Assembly (NCBI GenBank): GCA_030248065.1
Contig: JASAMV010004535.1
Span: 57,965-121,964, forward strand
Source of the DNA: Rhynchonema sp. JSB1_4
Lineage: Eukaryota > Nematoda > Chromadorea > Monhysterida > Xyalidae
DNA: 64,000 nt
Reading direction: 5' to 3'
The stretch's first letter is position 1. Each line of letters starts with the position of its first letter. The notes beneath the pieces are model-generated. The model saw only the letters and a program-made list of their open reading frames with translations. It did no database searches and was not told where the DNA came from. The translations under genes and the position numbers were made by a program. Below, piece after piece: positions 48,732 through 60,076 of this stretch.

Positions 48732-51687
48732 ATGTGGAAAATGTCACCAAAAAACAACGCAACCGTCAACCAGTTACCTGACAAGCCACCGACCACGTAC
48801 AAGACGATCGCATATCGGACGATCAACGAAGCTGAACAGGAAACAAAAATGGGTCATAACACACGTAAAATTGTATTTTTATTACTTTTCCACCTATAAC
48901 TGCAGCCGCAATTTTCCATGTAAAACCCCTGTAACATTATTCATAATGACTCCCATTCCAATGACAGATATCCATGGCATATTACACGCCATCACCGAAC
49001 AAAGCCAGGCCCAAGATCCAAATGAGCAGAAAAAGCGCTGGATCGATCTACACGTTGCGGATCGCACGGGCACTATGAAAATCCGTGCCTTCGAAGAACA
49101 AGTTATACATTTTGCTCCTGCAGCACCATCAGTCAAGTATAGTAGCCAGCAGCAAAGCGTTTTGCTCCTGCCAAATAACCAGCCAAATTTTTAACCGGGA
49201 GGGATACGTTTTACTACTGCAGCATCCTCAGTCAAGTATAGTGACTGGCAGCGAAATGTTCTGCTGCAACAGCATCCTCAGTCAAGTATAGTGACTGGCA
49301 GCGAAAGTTTTGCTGCAGCAGCATCCTCAGTCAAGTATAGTGACTGGCAGCGAAATGTTCTGCTGCAGCAGCATCCTCAGTCAAGTATAGTGACTGGCAG
49401 CGAAAGTTTTGCTGCAGCAGCATCCTCAGTCAAGTATAGTGACTGGCAGCGAAATGTTTTGCTGCAGCAGCATCCTCAGTCAAGTATAGTGACTGGCAGC
49501 GAAATGTTTTGCTGCAGCACCATCCTTAGTCAAGTATAGTGACTGGCAGCGAAATGTTTTGCTGCAACAGCATCCTCAGTCAAGTATAGTGACTGGCAGC
49601 GAAATGTTTTGCTGCAGCAGCATCCACAGTCAAGTATAGTGACTGGCAGCGAAATGTTTTGCTGCAGCACCATCCTCAGTCAAGTATAGTGACTGGCAGC
49701 GAAATGTTTTGCTGCAGCAGCATCCTCAGTCAAGTATAGTGACTGGCAGCGAAATGTTTTGCTGCAGCAGCATCCTCAGTCAAGTATAGTGACTGGCAGC
49801 GAAATGTTTTGCTGCAGCAGCATCCTCAGTCAAGTATAGTGACTGGCAGCGAAATGTTTTGCTGCAGCAGCATCCTCAGTCAAGTATAGTGACTGGCAGC
49901 GAAATGTTTTGCTGCAGCACCATCCTCAGTCAAGTATAGTGACTGGCAGCGAAATGTTTTGCTGCAGCAGCATCCTCAGTCAAGTATAGTGACTGGCAGC
50001 GAAATGTTTTGCTGCAGCAGCAGCAGCATTATTTGACCTAGCCATTCGTTTTGCTCATACTTTACAGACCAAACTGTTCGACAACATACGCGACACAATC
50101 ATCGGAACACCGATGCAATTCACAAACCTGAGACGTACCGAATGGCAAGGAGGTATAGTCCATCCATAGACTCACGAGACTCCTTAATGATACGTACACC
50201 GGCATTAGAGTTTTTGTCGAATGACGGAGTATGCTACCTGGCATAGCGCTCAAAATTTATTTATTCTGATACTTTTAAATGAAACAATCTGTTTTAAGGA
50301 AGTTGGGCATTCGGATTCGGCGCCAGCGTATCTCAAGGATCGAACAACGGAAATGACGAACGGCTCAGCTCGTGGTACAAAAACGCCGACAAAACAACGC
50401 TATCGAAGAGTCCCCAAATCGGTTTGTATCCACAACGTATAATAACACAAATTAGCATAAACGACAAAAACTCACTGATATTAATAATGCTTCAGACGGT
50501 GCAATTTTCGTTCAAGAGATTGAAAAAATGATGAATGATGACTCGACACCAATCGGAACTTGCGTCAACACAGTCGCGGTCGTTTTCACGGAAAACATCT
50601 ATGTGAACCACAGCTCACTGACGGTACGTTCACGTCACCGTCAAATGACATGGTTATATCTGTAAACAACATACTTTAATCGTAAGATGGACCACAATGT
50701 ACTTAGTCCACTAATGTTGATCATGTTTCCCCTTATGCTCGCTCACAAAAGGAGGCGCCAGGGCTCATCGGTGAGAATTACACTGTCAAGTTTACCTCAA
50801 GAGCCTCAACAGCAAGCCCATTGTGGGACCGTCACAATACTCCACACGAACCCATAAACAGAATTTTCGTCACGTCTATAAATAACGAGGACAGAGCCAC
50901 AACAAGCCACCAGCCCTTACTGATGTCTATGCATGTATTGCTAACAAGATCCACGGACATAAATATGCCTTTAAATACAAATACAGGTTTCAATCAACGA
51001 TCCAACCGGAACCATCACCGCATCAACTTTCGATTTGGATATTTGGCTGCAGCTGTGCGACAATGACACTGACAGGAAAAACATCGAACAAAAAGTTTGT
51101 TGATTACAATTTTTATTGATTTTTAATGTATTTAGGAACCGAACACCCAAATTCCGAAAAATTCATTTTCATCACCGACACAGGGCACAGAACACCAGCG
51201 AACGCGCATCATGAAAATCCTGGTACAAGGACGACCAAAACACATCGGCCTTGTGCTCAAATTGACAAAGGTTCCTGAGGTTTAATTTAATATATTAATT
51301 ATATAAATTCTAAAGTATTACGGATATCGTTTTTTGAAAAATTTTGTACCAAAAAGTGAGTTGGCTTGAATAATGAGCAATTCAAGCACTGGACAATTCT
51401 CCAAATCTCAGGGCCTGCCACCATGATTCAAGTTCAAGAGATAAAAATCCTAGCTCAGACAGTCTCCGGACCTCGATCTGACCGGATGAATGCTATTTTC
51501 TGGTCACTGCTAACGCCTACCACATTTTGAGGCAAACAAACGAGTTTGGAACGTCGTCTACGCTGGAAATGTGGACTGGGCAAAATATAACCAAGCTCTG
51601 TCGAAAACTGTGGTTCTGACAAAACCACCGGGATTCTCAGGAAAACTCAAAGCTGATATCCGCAGCCAAATCCCAGATCAGTTCTAA
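48732..51687 (+). CDS. OB-fold protein B (RPA-like)
   Basis: Exons 48732-48864, 48968-49101, 50068-50152, 50299-50421, 50496-50623, 50987-51094, 51136-51270, 51532-51687; phases agree, 333 residues. The start codon is the first in-frame ATG and is uncertain. Residues about 45-120 look like an RPA70 DNA-binding domain: IHGILHAITEQSQ, RWIDLHVADRTGTMKIRAF, then IIGTPMQFTNLRRTEWQG. A second OB-like segment lies at about 170-240: VAVVFTENIYV and VSINDPTGTITASTFD. It follows gene A by only 65 bp, in the same direction, and intron 2 (49102-50067) contains a repeat array. A single-stranded DNA-binding role fits both pattern and context but is not shown. Confidence 0.6.
49118..50030 (+). repeat. 50-bp double-hairpin repeat array 3
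   Basis: About 17 sense-direction units in intron 2 of OB-fold gene B. The first one or two are decayed, and a few lack one T in the second loop (CGAAAGTTTTGC). Confidence 0.95.
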
Positions 51688-51944
51688 CTAAGATGATCAA
51701 CCGAATGAGATGATGACATAATAAGCTCAAATACGCTGCATCAAATCATGTTTTTGGTTCTCTTTCGTTTTTATCCCATAGCTATTACACACTTGATACA
51801 CCTGCAATATACATGATGTCAAACACAATGATCAAACATATCAATCATTGACTTCTTTTGTTTTTTTACAGTTACATCGCCAAAGAAAACGGCTCGTCGT
51901 TGCTATACTGCTAGTTATTTTGAGTGCATTGCAGCAAGTCAGTG

Positions 51945-52250
51945 TTTTATCGCTGTAGCACCCTCAGTCAAATATAATGACCGGCACCGGAGCGCCTTAG
52001 TGCGATAATATTCTCAGTCAAGTATAATAACCGGCAGCAAGACGTTTTGCTTATGTGAAGTCCTCAGTGAAAAATTACAGCCGACAGTGAACAATATTGG
52101 TGATCTGGTATCCACAGTCAAATATAGCAGCCGGCAACAAGGCATTTTGCTGCATAGTATTCCCAGCGAAGAACAGTAACCGGCAGCGATGCACTCTGTT
52201 GCTCCAGTATCACCACTCAAATAAAATAGCCGGCAGCGAGGCGTTTTCAC
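51945..52250 (+). repeat. 50-bp repeat array 4, strongly decayed
   Basis: About six diverged units (TCAAATATAATGACCGGCA..., AAGTATAATAACCGGCAGCA...) about 250 bp after the stop of OB-fold gene B, in plus orientation. The second hairpin is often still pairable. Confidence 0.8.
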
Positions 52251-54916
52251 CTGTTAAATTCGTTGCACTTTTCATCTTTTCATTTTAATGTGCGAGATTA
52301 TTATACCATCATCAATTGCTCATATTACATTCGCTTTCTTGTTTTTTATCGGCAGTGCAAAAAACATAATATCATTGAGATCTGATTCAGTTTTTTTTGT
52401 CCACGGCTCAGGATCAGACTTTCTAAACTACACATGATCAACGCTACCACGAGTCTCGAAATTGCAGCAACGTTCAATTTGTCATTAATTTCATTGTCGT
52501 TTAACAACGAACATCATCATTGCCTTGTTTCTTTTCGCTCTCATGCTCATTATTATCACAGAATTCTGGATAATCAAAAATAAACCGATGTATGGTACAA
52601 CGACCAGGACTACTGTTTGCAATTTTAAACGCGTCCAATCCAAAACTAGAGAACATTCGTCAATGTCGAATTGATTGCAATTCTTTTCATCATGCACAAA
52701 AGCCATAAATAAAACACAATTAAATGGCAACACGGTGTTTTTGTGTCATGCTGCCCGTAGGTCCATTTCAATGTGCCGCTTCACGCTGCCCTTAACTAAT
52801 ACATACAGTTAATTAATTACTGTCAAGAAAAGTATTAACTAACCAAAAGGCCACGGACAAATAAATTTAAAAATTATGAAAAAATAACGCCATAGAAACT
52901 GACGTCAAGCCTTGCCCACAGTTTGTGTTTCCAGCTCTTTTTTTGGAGCATTTAACAAAATCGAACACAAAATCAAACCTGTTCCAAATAAACGCCAGTT
53001 TCTGGTTGTAAATTTGGCACAGACCCCAATAATCAGCGTACCAGTGCACAGGATTTTTTTTCAACTGACCTGGTTGGTACATTTGACACACAACTACAGT
53101 ACCAACTGCAACTCTGAGTGAAGTCTGTCTTTACGTGTGCACCACGCGCGCGTACGCATGCTCGGCTTTGACGCCTACACACACAAAAGTGTAGGAGGCT
53201 TAAATACGGAATACACCACATGCACTGCATGTACAGTGCTGAAGCAGTCAACGGCATGCACGCTGGGTGGTTACATTGCACCCGCAGGCGTCAAAGGCAT
53301 GCATGAGTACGAACGCGTGCTGCACACGTACATGCAGAATGCACCCAAAGTTGCAGCTGCTATTGTACCTGCCACTGCGGTTGGCTGCGGCAGACCGCCA
53401 CACACAAAAAGCATCCACTCTGATCCACCACAGCCAACCACAGTTGACGGCAAATAGGAAGCAACTGGGCCCGGTAAGCTGCAATCGGTTATACTCTATG
53501 TGTCAGCCGTCCTCTGGACAATCAATTAACCGCAGTCAACCACCGCAGGCCAGAATAATCATGCGCACTGCGTCGCTACTTATTGGGGATCTGTAACTCG
53601 GTAACTAATCAACGAAAGAAAGGAACTACAGCCAGAAAACTCCGGAATACAAAATCATTACATATTCTCACGCCACTGCTCACCTACAGTACCAACTGCA
53701 ACTGTGAGAGGATCTTGCATCCTTGCACCCGGAAGGAATGGGCATTTGTGCACGCTGCTTCCAGGAAGAAGGCTGCATTCACACGGTTAAGGATACCAGC
53801 TGGGATGCTTCTGCACGAAGACACCTTCCGCCTGCCTCCAGCGTGCCTCCCCCCAGGAAGAATGCACATTACTGCACTGTATTTTGCGCTTTCATCTCGT
53901 ATTTTTATCAATTTTTTAGTCTTTATGCATATTTATGCCAAGTGAATAATTTTTTGATCATGCCGCTCAACGATGGTATTTCCATTCCAAAATGGAAGCA
54001 GCACGTTCGTGAGCTGCAATCAATGAACCGCGAACGCGGTGAGCGAAAAAATCACATTTTGTGCGCGAAGCAATTCAAGTAATAATGCATGGCATGCTGG
54101 TTGTTAGAAGCAAAACTGTCTGTTTTTATTGTTTTGGTGGAAAATAAAGCAAAAATTCAGATTCAGCTAAACGGGCGACGAACGCACAAAATCACAGTGT
54201 ACGAATGCACGTTCCTCCCGTTGGACAAACAGAATTAGGCGCACAACTGCACATGCAATCATGACACGCACAAATTATTACGTACAGATATGTTTATGTC
54301 GCACAGCCATGTGATGCGCAATGTGTGCATGTTGTTTTGTTCGTGGTTACGACATGGGTCGACAACGTTAGTGCAATACCATAAAATAAAATCAAACCAT
54401 GCGCATAATCTGTCGTTTTAGGTAACAAAATAGAGCACAAAGTAATAAAAGTGCCTGTCAAAAGCCAACATTCCGTAAAATGTAATGTCTTCTTTTTATA
54501 TTATATTATACATCGCCTCCTTTAAAAATACACCTGCGGTTAGACATACATACATATACGTACACGGTTCTCTCTGGCCCTGACTTAGCAATGTTTATTC
54601 CAAATTTTAATCATCCAAAGTACACTTGTCTATTTTTTTCTCCACATTGTTACTTAACGCAAAATCAAATAAGCCTATCAATAATAGAATATGCAAATAA
54701 TGCAACCTTAATGTCACTAATATCGGCACTTAGACGTTTCGACAGAAAATCCAATAATATTCTCAAGACTCAAGATTATTACCAAGGATAAATAACGAAG
54801 CCCATGCATGAGCGATTCCATTATCATTTTTTTATATAATACATCTTTCAGTGTAACATCAACATCCTGGGCATGCATACTTGCGCCAATTGCGACTCTA
54901 TGTGTATGTACAGTAC

Positions 54917-55116
54917 CGGGTGCAATTCTAGGCTGAAAGTTGAAGTCGCGTGCACGCGCGTGCAAAACAGTGCAAATGCAAAGTATGGGCAAAAGTCGAA
55001 GCAACTTCGCGTGCACGAAGTTTTGCGCGTGCGCTGGCGTGCGCTCCCTATGTTTTAGCACAAGGAAGTCGCGTGCACGCGCGACTTCAACTTTCAGCAT
55101 AAAATTGCACCCGGAA
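54917..55116. mobile_element. MITE-like element with CG-rich inverted ends
   Basis: CGGGTGCAATTCTAGGCTGA... at 54917 and its near-complement ending at about 55116, both continuing AAGTTGAAGTCGCG and GTGCACGCG; about 200 bp, non-coding. Confidence 0.65.
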
Positions 55117-55694
55117 CTGTATGTGTCACATATGTACATGGAACTATTTCAGAACACCACTGTGCCAGCTTTCCATCAGCCTATTAAGAAGACATATACA
55201 AGATTTTTATCGCTGGACAATATTTAAAAGAATAATCAAGGTCTGTTTAACCTGCAATTCATAGTTTAACTTGGGCACAATGATCTATATATACACACAT
55301 CCGTACAATCAAAGCCAAATAGCCACATCTATGCACGTACAGATCACCATTCAAGTAGCGTAACAGGGCGCAAGATTTTTTATTGGCTCAACCACGGGTT
55401 GGCTGCGGCCAAACGGAAAGCCGCCCGAACCGCTACGTTTCACACGCAAAGTATACCAACTAGGGTCAAAAGCGCCCGACTGCAGTTGAACACAGTTCAC
55501 TGCGGTTGAGCGCGGTGACTGCGCTCCACCGGACTGCTTACCTGTGTAACTTTTACATTTTTCGGTTTATTTAGCTGGTTTTGCATCTTTTTGTACGTGT
55601 TAAAAGCCTGCTCTACTAGCATGGTGATCTGTACCTAAGCCTATCGTCCAACTATCCATGACAAACCTAGAACTGATTGAAAACAGACTTTCAG

Positions 55695-57885
55695 ATGCGC
55701 CCACGCCGCTCGCAGGATCAACTCAACAATTCATATTTCATCGTCGGTGGCAGCATCAAGGTAACTTTGATTAAATTTTCATGTAAAACAACACGTCCGG
55801 TGAAAATCTCCCAAAACGGACCCTATAACCTTCATTTTCCCACACAGACAGATCTGTGAATACCAGTGGCGGATCCAAGTTTTGGCCAAGGGAGGGGCCA
55901 AACCGAAAAAAATCATTTTATGCAATGATTGTCCCACTTTTGAAAAGTCATTGTATCTAGTGCTTATTTTTAATTTTGCGCTTTTTACACCGAATATCAT
56001 ACAAAATGTGACAATGCGCGCGAAGCGCGCGAAATTTTGACACTATTTACGCGCACCAAAGCCAAATTTCACTGAAAATGGGTGCATCTGATCGGCGGCC
56101 AAATGAACCACGGGGGGAGGGGGGTGGAGGGGGGGCATCGCCCCTGTGCCCCCCCCCCTAAATCCGCCCTTGGTGAATACGTAGATAAAGTTTATTCATC
56201 ACTTCTGATGAACACATGCAGTCAACTATGAATCATTACAATTACTTTAAGCAGGTTACAATAACCCGCAGGGCGTTTTTTTACTCACTCTCACTCTAAC
56301 TGTGCACACACGTGCAGGTTTCTATTAGCGGCCAAGGAATTAGGTACGATTTGAACTTCCGATCCACAAACTGCATTTTGCTTTAAAAGTTAGAAGGTGA
56401 AGGCTACTACTTCAACTCTGAACAAATGCTGCATGCATTGATAAACATGCACATTAATGCACGCCTTTGACCGCTTCAGCACTGTGTATTATGTGCACGC
56501 GACGCACCACATCTACCAAACTTTTTTTTGTACGCATTCTGCCTTAAAGCTGCTGGTTAGCAACCTTTCGACCATGCCCTTCGTCAAATATGGGGGGAGG
56601 GCGACGGGGAATAGTTTACATATAAACAGTTTGGACATCGTGTTGCTCGACGCATTTTGGAAAAAGCCAGTCCAGTTTCAAATTTGACTTCCCAACATGC
56701 ATACTCGACCCTAAGCAGCATCCTCAGTCAAGTATAGTGACTGGCAGCGAAATGTTTTGCTGCAGCAGCATCCCCAGTCAAGTATAGTGACTGGCAGCGA
56801 AATGTTTTGCTGCAGCACAATCCTCAGTCAAGTATAGTGACTGGCAGCGAAATGTTTGGCTGCAGCAGCATCCTCAGTCAAGTATAGTGACTGGCAGCGA
56901 AATGTTTTGCTCCAGCGGCATCCTCAGTCAGGTATAGTGACTGGCAGCGAAATGTTTTGCTCCAGCGGCATCCTCAGTCAAGTATAGTGACTGGCAGCGA
57001 AATGTTTTGCTGCAGCACAATCCTCAGTCAAGTATAGTGACTGGCAGCGAAATGTTTGGCTGCAACAGCATCCTCAGTCAAGTATAGTGACTGGCAGCGA
57101 AATGTTTTGCTCCAGCGGCATCCTCAGTCAAATATAGTGACTGGCAGCGAAATGTTTTGCTCCAGCGGCATCCTCAGTCAAGTATAGTGACTGGCAGCGA
57201 AATGTTTTGCTCCAGCGGCATCCTCAGTCAAGTATAGTGACTGGCAGCGAAATGTTTTGCTCCAGCGGCATCCTCAGTCAAGTATAGTGACTGGCAGCGA
57301 AATGTTTTGCTCCAGCGGCATCCTCAGTCAAGTATAGTGACTGGCAGCGAAATGTTTTGCTCCAGCGGCATCCTCAGTCAAGTATAGTGACTGGCAGCGA
57401 AATGTTTTGCTCCAGCGGCATCCTCAGTCAAATATAGTGACTGGCAGCGAAATGTTTTGCTCCAGCGGCATCCTCAGTCAAATATAGTGACTGGCAGCGA
57501 AATGTTTTGCTCCAGCGGCATCCTCAGTCAAGTATAGTGACTGGCAGCGAAATGTTTTGTTGCTGCAGTATCGCCAGTCAAGTATAGTGACTGGCAGTGA
57601 AATGTTTTGTTGCAGCAACATCCTCAGTCAAGTATAGTGACTGACAGCGAAATGTTTTGTTGCTGCAGTATCGTCAGTCAAGTATAGTGACTGGCAGTGA
57701 AATAGGCACTGAATAGGCAGTGTCAAAGTTTTTGCCAACCTTAGCCCATACAACAATAGCAACCATTTCAGGAAGGAAAAATCTACTCCAAATACAGTGG
57801 CACATGGGCAAAAGTGATCTACGTATTCTCCATCATCACAATGGCCGTCTTGATCAGCGGATACGTTTATTATTTTTACGTCTAA
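55695..57885 (+). CDS. Small single-pass membrane protein, partly resolved
   Basis: First exon 55695-55760 (MRPRRSQDQLNNSYFIVGGS...) ends at a good donor. A likely exon 56318-56343 (VSISGQGI) follows. The last exon 57772-57885 encodes GKIYSKYSGTWAKVIYVFSI and one strongly hydrophobic segment (VIYVFSIITMAVLISGYVYY), then a stop and AATAAA at 57890. One or more exons between them are not resolved because phases do not connect. An element of the CAGTGGCGGATCC family and repeat array 5 lie in the introns. No family recognised. Confidence 0.4.
55863..56175. mobile_element. MITE-like element, CAGTGGCGGATCC family
   Basis: The left end CCAGTGGCGGATCCAAG and right end AAATCCGCCCTTGGTG are imperfect inverted copies, flanked by GAATAC-like sequence on both sides (a possible target duplication). 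The interior is non-coding with a G-rich tract. A fragment of the same family lies at 35.85 kb. Confidence 0.6.
56714..57703 (+). repeat. 50-bp double-hairpin repeat array 5
   Basis: About 19 units. Many carry the local variant GCTCCAGCGGCATCC instead of GCTGCAGCAGCATCC, which has spread through the middle of the array and weakens the outer pair of the second hairpin. It directly precedes the last exon of the small membrane-protein gene. Confidence 0.95.
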
Positions 57886-59099
57886 TTTTAATAAAGACTT
57901 TGTATACAACGATGTAGTGCATTACATATAGGCAATCCACCAGCTCATGGCACGCGCACACACAGGCTGCGTGCTGCATTATTGCCGTCAATGAAGCATC
58001 GATTCTCTGCAGTTATCAGTTGAAACATCTCCAAGTATTGCAACAGTACACAAACGTGCTACGGCAAGGGATGCGAGAGCATTGTGTGACTGTTGTATTT
58101 AGCAAATTATTGAAAAAATTAATTTGGAGTCCTGTCTACGCCTAGGTTTCGCGGGGTATTCGAGACCATCGGCGTGACGTTGTGCCCCCCGCTCGTCAGC
58201 CGAATAGCACAATCGCCATGTGAAACTCACTTAGTAAAAATGATAAATTTTAAAAAGAAAAAATTGTCTTTTTAGAGAAAAAAAAAATATTTAAGAAATT
58301 AATAAATTGTAAATTGTATTAATGTTGCAATGTCGATAAGTAATATGAGTAAAACATAATGCTGTTCATGACAAAACTGGGTGTTTTCTAAAAAACGGGG
58401 AAAACGGCAAGCAGCAAATGAAAACCGGATAACTTAAAAAGCGGTCATCAAAGCATGACACTCGCTCAAAATGTACAATCTGTTTAGAAAATAGCATGAG
58501 CTGCTGCATGCGCTGTGTGTATAAAAAGCGCCGTGAGCCGATGGATTGCCCATACACTGCACACTTACGGAACTGGTTGATTAACGTTTCAAGGTTACAA
58601 GCATCTGATGTGTTTATTATCCATTTCCACCACGTACTAGAAACGCAACCAGCCTTGAAACGTCAAGCAACACACTTCGAAACCTTGTTTGATCCCCCAA
58701 TATCATGTCATATTAATAGCACAAAAATCATTTCTCTTTTTTATTGCTGCGTTTTTTTGTATTGCATTGCTGCCCAACACATCACCGTGCTCCTTTTTTT
58801 TCCACATTTATGCACATTTATTTCCCGGTATCCAAAAAACCAATACCATTGCTGTACCAGGGCGGTTCCCGTGCTGAAACAAACCGATTGAGCACTAACG
58901 AATAAAGCAAATTATTCTCAAGCAAAACAACCGCTCAAGCACTCCTCAACCACAAACTTATGCATACATGAGATGGTGTCACAACTGATGATCATCAAAA
59001 TAAACCAATGTGTACATACGCACGAAGCCAACAACAAAACTGCAACAATCCGCAACAAAACAAAATTCTACCTAGAAGTGGTGATTTCACTCGGCGATT
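57886..59099. other. Spacer between convergent genes
   Basis: A/T-rich; no exon chain recognised. The 132-codon frame at 58496-58891 has no recognisable features. Confidence 0.4.
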
Positions 59100-59814
59100 T
59101 CAAGTTGGGTTTTCTTCTGAGCCATCCTCATCTTCATCCTCATCTGACACTGAACAACAACAGGATCAAAAGTTGCGTAATTAAGAAAAAAGCATGATAA
59201 AAAATGGCACGACATCAGGGTACCTGATGCCAAAACCGCATGAACAAATTCATCATCAGCCTTCTTTGCCATGGCCATCAACGCATCCATTTTCGTAACA
59301 TTTTCTGTAAAAGAAGGTAATAATAATAAAGTTAATCAATTATCCCTCAAGCAACACAGCAACAATTATAGAGTAATTCCGGCCCACTTTTGATTTCGGC
59401 CTCCAACATTGAAATTTCAGCTTCATATCGTTCTTTTTCCAAGCGTACGGCCTCACTATGCTGACCAGTAGCAGTCGCAATGTCAGAATGAGCCTTGTTA
59501 ATTCTCTCACGACACACTAAAATACGTCAAGAACACAAAATAAACATACCGCACACACTTTTGTATCAGGCCGCCCTCAGACAAACGCGAAAAGCGAAGT
59601 TTTTCAGCATGGTCATCGTCCACCGCAACGCACGACAAACAGCCCCTGCAACATTTTGTTTGAGCATCACTGTGGTTTAGACCCGTGGTTAAGGAGTTGC
59701 TGTCATGCTGAACTTTTCGCTTTTCGCGCTTGTCTGAAGGCGGCCTAGATGGCGCAAGATCACACTATGTATATGTAACAAACCGGCGATAGCTTTGCTA
59801 ATACCATCAGCCAT
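59100..59814 (-). CDS. Small coiled-coil protein with acidic tail
   Basis: Exons (minus) 59784-59814, 59388-59516, 59224-59304, 59100-59149; phases agree, 96 residues. The start MADGISKAIA is followed by a probable coiled coil (about residues 12-50, HSEAVRLEKERYEAEISMLE), a helical segment (MDALMAMAKKADDEFVHAV) and an acidic end (VSDEDEDEDGSEE). Function unknown. It lies downstream of the helicase-protease gene on the same strand. The first intron contains a MITE-like element. Short and without homology evidence, so the model rests on phase and splice-site quality. Confidence 0.55.
59568..59746. mobile_element. MITE-like element with about 45-bp inverted ends
   Basis: AGGCCGCCCTCAGACAAACG at 59568 and its near-complement ending at 59746; both continue CGAAAAGCGAA and TTCAGCATG. 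About 180 bp, in an intron of the coiled-coil gene. Confidence 0.7.
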
Positions 59815-60076
59815 CCTGATTCAAATCAACAAACCAATGTCAAATGTCGTATTCAGCCTGTACAAAACATATGCCGCATTTTATGATCCAAGGCAATGAT
59901 TATCACAAAAACATCGACATGGTATGTCGATGAGGTAAACGCATATACCGTTCAATCGCATCACAAACCACCAACCATCTCAATAACAAACATAAACTTT
60001 ATCATCAAATCATAAATACATAACAAAAAGCTAAGGCACACTTCATAATAAACACAGAAAATGCACATTTGGTGCT
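59815..60076. other. Short spacer
   Basis: Between the coiled-coil gene start and the 3' end of the helicase-protease gene; nothing recognised. Confidence 0.4.

Larger units (their letters stand above)
51688..55694. other. Stretch without a supported gene
   Basis: Contains decayed array 4 (51.95-52.25 kb), direct copies of CTACAGTACCAACTGCAACT at 53.09 and 53.68 kb, and a MITE-like element at 54.92-55.12 kb. A 40-codon frame at 53960-54082 (MPLNDGISIPKWKQHVRELQ...) looks protein-like but stands alone. Confidence 0.4.

Noticed and set aside
49085..49539. Open frames running through the repeat array
   Set aside because: The 50-bp unit happens to lack stops in one frame when some units lose a base; flanking splice sites place the array in an intron.
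53141..53596. Overlapping frames on both strands with many Cys and Thr
   Set aside because: No splice chain or domain; the local sequence is repeat-like, bounded by direct copies of a 20-bp word.
58496..58891. 132-codon open frame
   Set aside because: No recognisable domain or exon context; A/T-rich Cys/Phe runs typical of chance frames.
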